The notes under the pieces were generated by a model. That model worked only from the letters and a program-made list of their open reading frames with translations. It had not been told where the DNA came from and did not search any database. From NCBI GenBank assembly GCA_047967505.1, contig CM106539.1: 64,000 nucleotides of DNA; one strand, given 5' to 3'. The stretch is from Dipteris shenzhenensis (Eukaryota; Polypodiophyta; Polypodiopsida; Gleicheniales). This document shows, piece after piece, positions 43,276-55,256 of this stretch (positions are counted from its first letter, which is position 1; each line of letters starts with the position of its first letter). The translations under genes and the position numbers were made by a program.

Positions 43276-44189
43276 GAGGAAGAAATCCGTCAAGACCATC
43301 TGCTTGGAAGCGTATACCACCCTTTCATCCAGAGCCATCCACCCTTCCCCCCCGGACATTGCTTCCATGGACCATACGCCTTCCACCCAACACGTACCCT
43401 GTAGCCATTTTTTGTGGTTGCGTCCTTGGGTGCGACTCTTTCTCGCAGGACGACGTGATATGCATCCTTGGGTTTGGGAGTGGATATGCAGCCACACTGG
43501 GATAACCGGACAATGATAACGGTATGCACGAACCTCACCTGAAATGGAATGAATGAGTAGGCAAGGCGATTTTCTAACGTTTTCATACTAAAAGACGTAT
43601 CATTCGTCTATTTGTCATTCTACCAGCGTTCATGCCTACATATACAAGAGGAAGAGACTCGCTTCCAGAGAACATGCCCGTGAGCATCGATGAGACTTCT
43701 TTGAGGTGATATATCTGCTACGATGTCTCATTCGGAACTTGTATCCTAGGTCTTCACTATTCTATTTCCTAGCTTGATACAAGAGTTCCATTGCTAGACA
43801 AAAGTCAGTCATTGATGGGCAGCAATGAAGAGGTAGAGGCGGCCAAAGGTAGTCCTTCCCAAAATAGAAGCACATGGATTCTAGGGAGCTACCAACAATG
43901 AGCTCCGGGCAACTCCAAGCGCACTTGACCAATTTTAATGGATGCAAGAAAGGTGATGATCTATAAGGGCATGCCGCTACTGTGTGAATGTACAGTGTCT
44001 GGCAACAAACAAGAAAATTGTTAACAGAGACGAATTAAGGTAGGACGGCACGATGCATAATTTCATGCGATGTTTTTGTTGTGCAATTTCCCTCTAAAGC
44101 GATCTTTGTTGCTGCAATTTTGGGTACGTTTCGGCCATTGTGGAATATCCATGCAAATCGATCTTCATTGCTAGATCACAAAAGTTTAG
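43276..44189. other. No recognisable gene
   Basis: Frames at 43183-43516 overlap on both strands and look random. Possibly the lost 5' part of the glycosyltransferase relic, but no upstream domain blocks could be read. Confidence 0.4.
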
Positions 44190-44770
44190 CTCCAATTGAT
44201 CTTGCAGGCCTCTGTACTGTGTTTTGTTTGGCCTAGATTCCAGCAACCAGAGGTTCATGTGGTCATTTCGTCGCCACCTGGTGGAGAGTGCACCTTGCAG
44301 CAAGCTTCCAGCTGGCTGGGTTTTGAGAAAGACTAAGGACCGAGGGTGGGTGGTTTCATGGGCACCACAGCTACGGGTGCTTGGCCATGCAGTAGGCAAC
44401 GGTTTTTCGATGCACTACGGCTAGAATTGAAGCTTGGAAACGGTGGCGAGCGGGGTGCCAATGATGTGTAGGCCATATTCCCGAGATCAATTTCTGAACT
44501 ACAAGTATGTGGTGGAGGAATTGCAAGTATGTGGTGGGGGAATGCAAAGTAGGAATGAGGGTGGAAGGAAGTGGGGGGGGAGGTGATGGAAAGGGGGGAG
44601 GTTGAGACGGTGGTGAGGGCATTGATGGAGGGCGAGGGGCTGAGAAGCCGTTCCGACAATCTCAGCCAAGATGCTCGCGGAAGCCTGCTTCTCATTGGCT
44701 CTTCCCACGCTCATTTGCAAATTGCTCATCCATCTCCTCCACTGAATATTTCTTCATGTAATCCCATTCC
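44190..44770 (+). pseudogene. UDP-glycosyltransferase C-terminal relic with PSPG box
   Basis: The plus strand reads LDSSNQRFMWSFRRHL, SKLPAGWVLRKTKDRGW and VVSWAPQLRVLGHAVG, the start of the plant PSPG signature (W-A-P-Q-x-x-V-L-x-H) that binds the UDP-sugar. The usual G-F-x-T-H-C-G-W-N-S part has decayed to NGFSMHYG and a stop at 44422. Homology resumes: ETVASGVPMMCRPYSRDQFL, NYKYVVEELQV, and, after a frameshift in a G run near 44570, ETVVRALMEGEGLRSRS. These match the family's order to near its C-terminus. The N-terminal acceptor domain is missing. A dead fragment of a plant family 1 glycosyltransferase. Confidence 0.88.
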
Positions 44771-46650
44771 CTAGAGTCCCCCAGCTTGAAATAATGGTTA
44801 GGATATGCTTTGCTATCTTGCATCAGTCTCTGATGACCTAATGAATTAGAGTAAGAGCTCATACACATTCCAGCTTCACCTGTCTCTGTAAATGTAACCA
44901 TTCCGGCTTCATCATGAGTTTAAAGTTCTCATGTGTGGATAGAGAGATAGAATCCGAAACATATTTGCAACTATCATTTTTTTGACTTCTTCTTTGGTAG
45001 TTTAAGAGATTTTCCTAGCACCAAATCCACAAGCTATTCGAGGAGTGTATTCCATTTCACATCCTTCTCCTTGACATTCTTCCATCTAATTCATATTCTC
45101 CTTCCTTCAAATTTAAGATTCTCCAAAAGGTTCATCTAGGCAACATCCTTGTTTAGCCTATCGGTAGAATCCTGCAGCTTTTGTTGAGCAAGGAATTTGT
45201 CTCCCTACTTACAATTTATATTCTTGAAAAGCATGCATAAAACCAGTGGTAATAAAAAGCAATTTCTTGCAATTTATATTCCTAAAAGTTGAGCTGAAAC
45301 CTCGCTGAAACATGGTGGGGATTGAGGCCACCTTTGGGTCGTAATTGCAACTAACTGCTTACTTTTTGTAGAGACTTGGTAGATGCATTGCATAGCCTTT
45401 GGAGGTCAAATCGAGGAGCATTCGCACGGATTGGAGGTCCATGCGACTCCCATTATGCATCTCACTTCCATCCTAACCATTTCTTGGATTCTCCTCCTTT
45501 GTATTCCATCTTCCTTGCCAAATTGTATACCTATTGCCAAACCACAGTCAATATAATCATCCTAAATGTTACCACCGCTCATAGGACACTCCTTGAGTCC
45601 CTACCCTACAGCGTGCCTACAGCCAAGCCTCTCTTACCATTTTGTGTAAGTCTTCATCTCCAAAAGGAAGAGGCTTAGAAAATGGTCATTGCAATGCTAT
45701 TGGATGTGATATTAGAAAAAGGTTGACAAGGCATGTATCCATAAAGATCCATCCCTCCACCACCCCTAGATTCATGAACCACCAGCTCTCTTACAATAAT
45801 CATACAAATTTTTGGAGCTAAATTGTAGGCTCGGGCTAACATGTTGCATTATAGTGGCTCCCATCAAGAGAACTAAAACATACTATATACATTGTGATCT
45901 TAGTGAAGGATTGCAAACCCTCCCACAAACTCATGATTCAACATCAGCTATACTATATACTTTTACTTATATTGCAAAAGGTCCCTCCAGTTACATTGTA
46001 AAAAATCAATGTAAGCTTGGGGATGAAGCCTTGAACAAAATGGTAAGACAAGCTTGGTTGCAGGGCAGGGAGTGCACCTAACAACAGATAATGTAGGAAT
46101 AATGGATATAAGACTTCCATTGATAAAGAAAGGGAAAGAAAGAAGGTTTGCATTGACTTTTTGCAATGCAACTACAAACGGATATGCAATAGATAGAATT
46201 GAATCAAGGCCGAGTGATGGAAAAATAAGATGGGAGCGGCTTAATTTGAAGGGAAAGGGTGCATTGCTTTCCCCAATACCATTGGGTGTGATGTCAAAAA
46301 ATGGTTAAAAAGGCACATATCCATAATTATATATTCATCCATTCCTAGATTCACTCGCTAGCACTTTTTAAAACAATGGTAAAATTTTGTTCAAGATATT
46401 GCATCCCTCAATTGTTTGGTAGCTACATCATGCACTTGGTTTGCATCCTTGGCTATATAAAACGTCCCTAACCAATGCTTGCACTTTCTAATACAATCCC
46501 TACTACCTATGTCCCTATTATATTGTGCCTCCATTTATGGGTTGAGAGAGAGAGAGAGAGAGAGAGAAAGTTTCCTATAGCTATTCTATTTCTCCTATAA
46601 GAAATATAATAGATATATGTGTGTACATGTATGTAGGAGAGAGAGAGTCT

Positions 46651-46707
<57 letters not shown>

Positions 46708-46939
46708 CAGAGTTTTATGTGCATATACATGTATGTAGAAGTGCATAAAGCTCAGTCTTTTGTTTTCTCATTTGGTTGTTTTATTATAGAGACTTCTATC
46801 TGACTGTCATCGACCCATCGGCTTTCTATGAACTAAAGATGTGTGTGTCTATTGAATATGTGTGTGTTGCAAGCACTAAAGATGTGTGAAAATAATAGAC
46901 AAGTTTTATTTTGGATGCAATTCTGAAGAGACTTCTGTA
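44771..46939. other. No recognisable gene; diverged internal duplication and GA microsatellites
   Basis: Sequence near 45690-45785 resembles 46280-46360 (ATTGGATGTGATATTAGAAA versus ATTGGGTGTGATGTCAAAAA, each followed by ATCCATAA and CCTAGATTCA). GA microsatellites lie at 46543-46567 and 46637-46712. No domain recognised in the short frames. Confidence 0.5.
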
Positions 46940-47220
46940 GATACATATGCATGGACTATCTCCATCGATGAGAGCAGGATGAAGGTCATTGTTGAACTCC
47001 CCCTTCCTACTAACGCAAAGGGTGTCCAACGAAAAATGGGACATGCTGGTTTTTATAGGAGATTTATCTTTGAGTATGTTGACATAGCCCGGCCATTGTG
47101 TCGTCTATTGATCATTTTCATATGGACCGAGGAATGTCAACACTCTTTTGAACGACTCAAGAAAGCACTTATGTCAACACCCATTCTATGAGCTCCCAAT
47201 TGGGAACTGATCTTTCATGT
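46940..47220 (+). pseudogene. Ty3-gypsy RT-RNase H junction fragment
   Basis: The plus strand reads SIDESRMKVIVELPLPTNAK, RKMGHAGFYRRFIFEYVDIA and RPLCRLL, FIWTEECQHSFERLKKAL, MSTPIL, a stop, then APNWELIFHVQ. This matches the thumb/connection end of gypsy RT (L-G-x-x-x-F-Y-R-R-F-I, F-x-W-x-x-x-C-x-x-x-F) and entry into RNase H. Only about 95 codons remain, without flanking LTRs. Opposite in strand to most gypsy fragments here. Confidence 0.88.
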
Positions 47221-47785
47221 GCAAATCAAGAGCTGCAAGGATGACATGCAATAAGGGAGATGAACCAAAGTCAACCAAGCTATATACTAGGGAAATGATA
47301 GTGGGCAGGGGTGCGAGAGCATTGAAGCTAAGTTGAAATAGGGGAGGTTGATGGTTGGAAATAGTTGAAGTGATACATTTGTGAATAGGATCCAGAAGGA
47401 TTTCAATAGATACAGGGCGTCGTGTAGCCCAAAAATCTATGGCGAATCGGTGATGCCTTGCACCCAGTCAACCATACCCACATCATAAGAGATAAGAGCA
47501 GTTGCAAGCAAGAGATGAGCACTCACAAAACTTTTATCTACTCTTCTTTTCATCTGAAGTTCTTCCCATTTCTCATACAAGGGATGAGAAACCTTGAACG
47601 ACTTCTTTTTTAGAATTTACCTAAAGCGAGTCATGGGTTTTGCCTCATCTTGGATGTAGTCAGAACGATTGGCAAAGGAGAGCCTTTCCTGCAATTCAGG
47701 TGGGCTCTCGCAAATACATCCAGGTTGGGGGTGACTCCAGGGCTTCGTTAATGATTATTATGAGACAACTTCATGCTTGACAAGA
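47221..47785. other. No recognisable gene
   Basis: Short frames only. Confidence 0.4.
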
Positions 47786-47857
47786 AATCTATTGATGGAT
47801 AATCCCTCAAAGTCAATGGTGGACAATCGACTTTGAGGGATTATCCGTCAATAGATT
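47786..47857. repeat. 29-bp inverted repeat (hairpin) with 14-nt loop
   Basis: Arms 47786-47814 and 47829-47857 are complementary with one mismatch (TTGATGG against TTGACGG). The left arm begins AATCTATTGATGGATAATCC. A related word GTTAATAGATGACC appears 30 bases downstream. No target duplication evident. Confidence 0.9.
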
Positions 47858-48157
47858 ACCAGCTTCATCACTAGGAAAGTCACTTCCGTTAATAGATGAC
47901 CTTCAACACTAGGAAAATCACTATCATAAGGAACCAATTCACAATGGCATAGTGTCCATGAATGGTGGAGCTTGGCATGGCAGTATCTAAGGAATACTAG
48001 AACATCCTTCTCTACTTTCCATGCAGTTTTGTCTTCTACATAAGATTGATAGGAATATGCTCCTATAGAATAAGGCCTATTTCTTGCCTACTTTCCCATT
48101 CTTTCCAACTATACTCCATTGAGGTTGAGTTATAAGGTGTCATCACTAGTGACTTAA

Positions 48158-48241
48158 GATTTCCTTGAAGGTTTCCACCATTGCTTGGTCATGAGTTAGG
48201 ATTTCCTTGAAGGTTTCCACCATTGCTCGTTCATGAGTTAA
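48158..48241. repeat. 42-bp tandem duplication
   Basis: Two copies of GATTTCCTTGAAGGTTTCCA... start at 48158 and 48200, with one substitution visible (TTGGTC versus TCGTTC). Confidence 0.9.
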
Positions 48242-48254
48242 GATTTTTTTAAAG

Positions 48255-48258
48255 AAAT

Positions 48259-48294
<36 letters not shown>

Positions 48295-48419
48295 CTTGAA
48301 AAAATTATTTGCATGTTGTATTGTAGGGACTCCCGTCCAATTCATCTCCATACGTACTCTTCATACCACCAGTACCTCCCTCTCGCCCTCCATTACTCGA
48401 GGTGGTCCTTTTTATTTTT

Positions 48420-48450
<31 letters not shown>

Positions 48451-48818
48451 TTATTCAAGTGTATTCTTTATCTTTACTTTAAAAAAATCTCGATGTGTAA
48501 TTGATGAATGACATGTGATTTTTAATGAACGCACAGAATTTGAAAGATAAAATAGGATATACATGGAAAGAAGATAATTTATTTGAATTTTCACTCTCAC
48601 ATGTGTACGCACACGCACACACACACACATGTTACACCAAAAGAGAACATCAATACACAAATGCAACCCCAAAACAAAGCTTTTGACTCATATGAACCAT
48701 CCATTAGATGGTTGATTTAATAAGCGTGATATTGGCACATTGAATTATGTGTAGTCCTATAATGTGAGCATGGCATAATAACATATGTATGTATTAATCT
48801 CTATGTATGTATATGTTA

Positions 48819-48892
<74 letters not shown>

Positions 48893-48922
48893 TACACACA
48901 CTCACACACGCACACGCATGCA
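48255..48922. repeat. Cluster of GA, GT and CA microsatellites, no gene
   Basis: (GA)n at 48263-48291, (GT)n(GA)n at 48420-48450, (CT)n at 48822-48858 and (CA)n at 48860-48890. The cluster reaches the left edge of LTR copy 3. Confidence 0.9.
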
Positions 48923-49940
48923 TGTTGGCTCTTTCCCATGGCTTCCGTAGAGAGAGCAGGGTATTCTCAGTATGCAACGTTCCGAGGCTTTTTGTCACCT
49001 ATAGAAATTTCATTGTTGTCATTTGTAGTATAAGTGTAGCTTAGGACCTCAGGTCATATTCCGATGAGAGGCATAGGATTAAGTGTGGTAAGCAAACATA
49101 GTGCATGCATGTGTGAAAGGGACGTGCATCATCATGATTGGGGGAATGAAGGCTTTCACCTTCATTAAGGGTTGAAGGGTTTAGGAGGAGTTTGAGGGTT
49201 AGAGGAGGTTCAGGGTTTAGAAGGAGGCTCCAAGGTTTAGAAGGAGGTTCTAGGGTCTAGAAGAGGTTCAGGTTTCAGAAGGAGCAGGGAGCATAGGAGT
49301 GGGAGAGGAAGAAGGTGTAAGCCTCATGGGGGGGAAGGAGAGAGAGGAGAAGGGAGGAGGAGGGAGGAGGAGGAGGGAGGAGAAGGGAGGAGGAGAAGGG
49401 ACGAGGAGGAGGAGGGAGGAGGAGAAGGGAGGAGGAGGAGGGAGGAGGAGGAAGAGGACTAGGAGGGGGGAGGGGGAGAGGGAGAGGATGGGTTGCAAGG
49501 TTGGAGGAGAGGGGAGGAGGAGTTGCAAGGTTAGGACATTCTTTTGGACGTGGAATGCAAGGAAGCATGGACACTTGGAGACAATTGCTTGGAATATCAA
49601 AGTAGAACTCAACACAATGCCCCAAAGAGTGTGGGCTTCATTCCATTATGGGGTATTTATACAAGTTGGAGAGCTTCTCTCTTTATATGTAGGAATTGTA
49701 AGACATTCTCTCTCTACATGTATAACTTGCATATAGAAGTTGCATGTAGGAGTTGCATGTAGAAATCACATGTAGGACATGCATGTAGGAATCGTATACA
49801 TGTAGAACTTGCATGTAGAACATGCAAGTTGGATTCCTAAGAGGGATTATTCCTAGCCTTACGCAAGTATAAGCGAAGTTTGCCACTACTCTACACACAC
49901 ATTTTGTGCTACCTAAGTCCATGTTGGCATAGAGACAACA
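48923..49940 (-). repeat. LTR-like repeat family, copy 3 (probable 3' LTR)
   Basis: Starts TGTTGGCTCTTTCCC and ends GAGACAACA on plus; aligns with copy 2 throughout, including the GGA tract (49328-49490) and a minus-strand TATA word at 49654-49661. A cluster of GCATGTAG / TTGCATGTAGAA repeats lies at 49730-49825, where copy 2 has ACATGTAGAAGTTGTAACAC repeats instead. Left flank unrelated to copy 2; right flank homologous. Confidence 0.75.
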
Positions 49941-51039
49941 TACTCCTAGATCCATTTTATTACCCATCCTCGGGTTATGGCTTATTTTGATTTTGGAGTT
50001 GGGATGCCATGCGTGTAGCCTAGTGTGGTTGTTGAGCTTGTGGCATGCCATTCGCTCCTGCTGTAATGCTTTTGTACCATAGAATTTTTGGTATGTAGTC
50101 AAGAAGCTTATCTCCACCTGAGGGAGGTAGAGGGCTGTGAATTTTGGAGGGGATCTCGTTGTTGCTAAGGCTGCAGACTCTATCATCAGATCTTCTTGGG
50201 AAGAGGTTTGGTGGGGGTCTCGTTGCTGAGACTGGCAATTCTTGCTATCTTGCATTCATGTTGGATGCGATTGTAGCCAGATCATTGAACTTGTAGGAGA
50301 CTTGTAGGTCAGTTTGTATGCAAGTGTGATATTTGTGCATTTAGGAGGCGGCTATGATGTTTGGCGAGGGTCTCGTTGCTAAGGCTGCAGACTCTTTTGG
50401 CAATTCATCTTGAGTTTTGGCATAGCTTCTCGTCCTGCTTGTGAATTCATTGCATGCTTTGAGATTATGGAATGAAAGTGTGTGATACTATTATTAATGC
50501 AATCTATTATGTGCCTGTACAAAATCGTGTGAGTGCACGTGATCTATCGATTAGGTAGGAACTAACTATATGCTTATTTGTGGGATTTCATAGGGCAACT
50601 AAGACTCAATCATCCCTAAGTGGAAATTGATTAGGTCTTCCTAAATGTGCAAAAACGTGCATATGCTAGTGAGTGTGCGTGTAACAATCTAGTGCTAACT
50701 ATTGAAGACTTGGGGTTCCCAAAATTCATTATTGTCAGGGATGGCTTGCGTGTTGATGTAGTATCATTTCAATCAGCTCTCATTCACGGTTGTGTTGAAT
50801 TGGACCCCATCCAATGTTTCTAGCAGCACAGCTTCGATGGCATTAGGGGAGAAATGGGGTCTCAAAAGGGCCTCATAAGAAATGGATTAAGAAATGGAGT
50901 CCTAATGAAAGGGCCAAGGTAGGTCCCAAAAAGTCCTAGCCCCCCATCACTTAGGTGGGTTAAGCCCAAAAGTTACCAGGTCTTACACAACTCTTACTCC
51001 TAGGTGGGAACCAACAAATTCAAAATTCAAAATTCGAAT
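49941..51039 (-). other. Internal remnant after LTR copy 3, then unassigned
   Basis: To about 50110 the sequence matches the region right of LTR copy 2. The phrase GTCTCGTTGCTAAGGCTGCAGACTC recurs at 50150-50180 and 50365-50395. Near 50845-50880 a ~32-base word (GGGGAGAAATGGGGTCTC...) matches the minus strand of 62590-62625. No gene recognised. Confidence 0.45.
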
Positions 51040-51584
51040 TTTGAATTCCCTCCCTCCTTCTCTCTCCTCCCTCCCTCCCTCCCCCTCCCCCTCCCCCCCT
51101 GGGGTGCCAACTCAATATGTAATATGTTACTACCCTCATCCAAAATCTAGGGTATGGGGGGGACAAGGTCCATATATAATATGCATGGATTTCCTTCGAA
51201 AAATTCAAATATGTGAGGGAAAAATATAAAAATTTCATGTCCCCCCACCCTCAAAATATAAGGTATATACCTTGAAAAATATGCAATATTTTAAGATTTA
51301 TACATATTTTTCATAACATGTGATGCCCAAGGGGGGGGTCTTTTGGATGAGGGGGGGTGAAACAAAAAATACACTAAAATATGAAAACCCATCTCCTTTC
51401 AAATTAATGTAACTTTTTCATGTGTTACCCAAATTTCAACTTGTAAAGACATATTTGAAGCTCTTTTAGTGTAGAACACAACCATGTTAATTTGAACACT
51501 TTCTACTCATGGCATATTGTTAAATTCATCTCGTACTCAAGATTTTGTTGGGTTTTATTACTAAAGATAGTTGGTGCCCCAGGC

Positions 51585-52060
51585 CTCCCCCTCCCTCCCC
51601 CTCCTCATGCCCTCCTCCCCCTCCCTCGTCCTCCCCCTCCCCCTTCCTCCCCCTCCCCCTCCCCCTCCTCACTCCCTCCTCCCCCTACCCCTCCTCACTC
51701 CCTCCTCCCCCTTCCTCCTCCTCCCCCTCCCTCCCTCCTCCACGCCTGCTCCTCCTCCCCTCCCCCTCCCTCCCTCCTCCATACCTGCCTCCCTCCCTCC
51801 TCCATGCCTCCTCCTCCTCCCCTCCCCCTTCCTCCTCCTCCCTCTTGCTCCTCCCTCCTCCCTCCCTCCTCCTCCACGCCTACTCCTCCTCACCCTCCAC
51901 ACCTGCTGGTCCACCCCCCTTCCCTCCTCTTCAATTGCTGGTCCTCCCTCCCCCTTCCCTCCTCTTCAATTGCTGGTACTTCCTCCCCCATCCCTCCTCC
52001 TCCTCGCCCTCCCTCCTCTTGCATGCTTCTCCTTCAAGCCTGCTTCTCCACACCTTCTCT
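51585..52060 (+). repeat. Pyrimidine-rich CCCTCCTCC minisatellite
   Basis: About 475 bases are almost wholly C and T, with CTCCTCCCCCTCCC-type units. All three plus frames stay open as Pro/Ser/Leu-rich runs of up to 215 codons, an effect of composition. Near its right end TCAATTGCTGGT is repeated three times (51930-51980). A smaller CCCTCC tract lies at 51048-51098. Confidence 0.9.
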
Positions 52061-52109
52061 TTCTCTACAGTCCTTTACTCATGGCACCATTCGAGGACGT
52101 CTCCAACAA

Positions 52110-54010
52110 GTACTAGGTTCACTTAGAGTTGGAGGCTGAATATGCAAGCACACGTAGTCTAGGATTGAGGGGAGCTTCCAAAATCCACAGTCTTTGCTCG
52201 CAAGGAAAGAAGCATCTCAACCTTTGGGTAGAAGGATCCTTGTATTCTTTAGATCTTGCCAACCAAAAGAGCCCTCCTTTCCATACAATGCATGAGCTAG
52301 TTTGGTTTTTTGGAAATGGACATGTGGGGTTGCTTGGTTATTGCAATCAGTTAAACAATGCTCAGTCAATGGCTATGCAAGCAAGCAAGATGCGCAGAGC
52401 CCAAGCAGAGATGCTAGCACATTTATGAAATAGCACTATTGTTGCAATGCATAACTCTATGCAAGATTTTCAAAGGATGAACAAGGATCTTCATGATAAA
52501 GCCAAAGCATTGGACTTGGAGCGAAATGCATTGGACTTGCAGTGACATAAATTAGAAGAGTCACTCTATAAGCTAGTTGAGTCCAAAAAAGGCTTGGAAA
52601 GATCTATATACAATCAAGTTCAACGAGCCATAAAGAAGGAACGAGAGAAGGCAGAAGAATGAGTGCAAAAGATGAAAGAAACACCTTTGGGATTGAAGGA
52701 TAGGAAAAGAAGGTACTTACATAACATGGATGCATTGGCACCCACTGGTGGCGCTAGAAAGAGGAGAGTCCGAGCTACAAGGTTGGTTATCAAATGTTCC
52801 AATGAAATTGCACTCTTTTGTGCTACATTGTTTGTGACTAAGTTTTTCTTGTATTCTTCTTTAGGAACTTCATGGAAGATGTGATGGGAAGAACGGACGG
52901 GGATGATATTGACTGTTCATATGCTCTAGCTAGTTTATTGAAGTCAAGCGATGTCATTGGGATACTAAGGGACCCAAGACACAAGCGCCTATGTGTGCAA
53001 GTTGTTGAAGAGGTGATGAAGGACTTCAAGGATATTGTGGACGCAAAGCAGATGCTTGCAGCTTGTGATACTGCTGGTGTAAGTAGTGAATCTTACACAT
53101 TTGTTTTTCAAAAATTTCAAGTCTACTATTTTGGGAAAGTATAAGAAGTCTACAGTGCCCCTACCCACACCTTGGTCTGTGAGATGTGCACGGCGAGAAA
53201 CAAACCAACATGCAAGAGAAATGCTTGGAGGGTACCATTGCGTAAGGGGCACAATGACTTGGAAGAGTAAAAAGAAATCTGGCTTGCAAACCTTTGAGAT
53301 GAATGCTTTCAACAATGTCTACTTAGATGTTGAGAAACTGCAACAAGCAATGATCAAATTCTATGGCATGAGAGAAGATGGTAAGAGGAAATCCATTATA
53401 GCATTGCACTTTACTTAGTTCATTTCCTATATCATGTTTATCCTAACAATTTCTCTCTTTTGTTGTATAGATTGCACTGGAGAGCTCATATTTGTCATAA
53501 AAATGGATGAAGCTCAATTGGTGAAAGAACACTAGTTAGAGAGAGTGAGCATCTACATTATGAATAAAGCCTTAGCCTTTGTTCAAGCGAACGAGGAAGT
53601 AGAGCAAGATTTCTCAGTGCAATCAAAGAAAGATATATGGTGGCTTGTAGCATTTGAGACTCCAAAAGAGTGCCATGAGACATTGAAGTGGGTTCTAGAT
53701 AGACATGAATTCCATCGATGATCCGAAGACAAGAGGAAGGGCAAACACTAACAGTTGATGGCCATGGAACATTTCGAGTTGAATGGCCTCTTGTTGGTGA
53801 TTTCAAAACCCTAAAGTGCTTGCATGGTTGTGATACAGGGGCAGATGCAATGAGCACATGCCTTTATTACTTGTGTTCGCAACGTAAGCAAAAGGCTGGC
53901 TTACAATGGGAGAATGGCATTCTATCTTGCAGCCAAACGCAAGCTCCAATCCGATAATAATGATCAAAAGTGGGATCCCATCTTTGTTATTACAGAACCA
54001 TGTGAGTTAG
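52110..54010 (+). pseudogene. Decayed multi-exon gene with coiled coil, unrecognised
   Basis: The plus strand reads HLNLWVEGSLYSLDLANQKS, MHELVWFFGNGHVGLLGYCN and a coiled coil (MQDFQRMNKDLHDKAKALDL, ELEESLYKLVESKK-like). After a probable intron ending TTCTTTAG at 52863 comes DIDCSYALASLLKSSDVIGI, VVEEVMKDFKDIVDAKQMLA and ACDTAG. Next STVPLPTPWSVRCARRETNQ and YLDVEKLQQAMIKFYGMRED; after another intron (AG at 53470) MDEAQLVKEH, KDIWWLVAFETPKECHETLK and, in another frame, VEWPLVGDFKTLKCLHGCDT with CLYYLC. Five or more stops break it. The last block recalls V-x-D-L-K-x-L segments of some DNA-transposon proteins, a weak analogy. Confidence 0.45.
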
Positions 54011-54269
54011 CAACAGTGACCTAGAGGGGTGTGCGAGGGTAGGTTAACTGCAAGGGTTGACAGTTCAGATCTCCAAGCGGTTGTGGTCTTCAACGGCTAC
54101 TTCTCTAACCGTTATCTAGATGGTTCTGTATGCATGCTATTACTAGCATTCCGAGGTCATTGTATACATAGATGTGCAAGCTATTACTCTGGAATACAGT
54201 GTTCTATCATTCCTGTACATATCTGTATTCCGTTCTCGTGGATGTTACGTGTATTGTTTGTCTATTGTT

Positions 54270-55256
54270 ATGAAAAAATCTAAGAAGAAAATGTCCAAAT
54301 CAAAGAAGTCGGATGACAGTGAAGAAGATTCGGATACAACCAGTTTGAACGGAAGGTCTGAACGTACCAGTTCAGAGGATTCCGACTCAAAAAAAGCAAA
54401 GATGAAGACCCAGAGAGCCTTTAAAGGGGGTAAGGGCGTGCGAGTGGTTTTCGGAGAAGGATCCATACCTAAAGGCTTGAAGGGTATATGGTGCACTCAC
54501 TACCGCAATCATGGTCACTCCGCAGTCGAGTGTGCTCTTAACGTGAATTGGTGCGTGATTTGCTTGACTAATACATTCAACACTGTGGGATGCCACTACA
54601 ATGGGCATGGCCAGAGAGCAGTTGGTCAGTAGCAAGATGCAGCTGCATCTTTTGTGCAAGAAGAGCCGCAGCAGCAAGCGTTCTAGTCCTAGCAATAGAT
54701 GTTCCAATGAGGCAGAGGTGGCGGTGGTTGTGGACATGGACGTGGAGGCGGGGGTCGTGGTTAGAATCGACAAAAAACCTATCTGTTTTGCTTGGGCGAA
54801 GGCCATTGGTGAAATGAATGCCTGGAGGCTCAGGAATGGGATCGGCAATGTGCGGAGCAGTAAAAGATGTCCGGGAAAATGCCTAGCACTTCAATGGTAC
54901 ACATTGTTGTTGGTGATCCGTTGGTGTGGCCAGAGATTAGCATAATCACCCGTGCTAGTACCAAGTTGTGAGGACTGACTCGCAAGAATGGTGACAAGAT
55001 GCTGGATTGGTCAGCTCAGGAACACATTTGATGTTAAGTCTGTGAGTTGGTGACGAAGGAGCCACCATTGATGTCTTTGCCAGAGTCCGCAATGACACCC
55101 AGTGAGGCACGTAAGGTGCAGTTTGTGAAACCAATTGTTCAATCAAAGGCAAAGACTCAAGCCAAGTTCAAGTTACACTTCCCAGAAATCGTCCGAAGGC
55201 GGTCAAAGCAACTCTGTTGTTGGTCGCTAACCAAGCTAAGAGGCAAGCAAATTCTA
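54270..55256 (+). pseudogene. Retroelement gag-like fragment with zinc-binding motifs
   Basis: The plus strand reads a Lys/Ser/Asp-rich start (KKSKKKMSKSKKSDDSEEDS), then KGGKGVRVVFGEGSIPKGLK and GIWCTHYRNHGHSAVECALN, NWCVICLTNTFNTVGCHYNG, with Cys/His spacing like retroelement zinc knuckles. In a later frame a Gly/Arg-rich run is followed by YLFCLGEGHW and NECLEAQ, a probable zinc knuckle, then MPSTSMVHIVVGDPLVWPEI. Stops at 54630 and several later. The fragment is cut at 55256 by Copia-3. Gypsy affiliation is inferred from layout; no RT of the same element was found. Confidence 0.5.

Noticed and set aside
43183-43586. Overlapping 60-98 codon frames on both strands
   Set aside because: No conserved motif; overlap on both strands suggests chance and GC-richer composition.
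51492-52139. 215-codon plus frame rich in Pro and Ser, with two overlapping long frames
   Set aside because: All three frames are open because the strand is nearly pure pyrimidine; no domain or codon signal.
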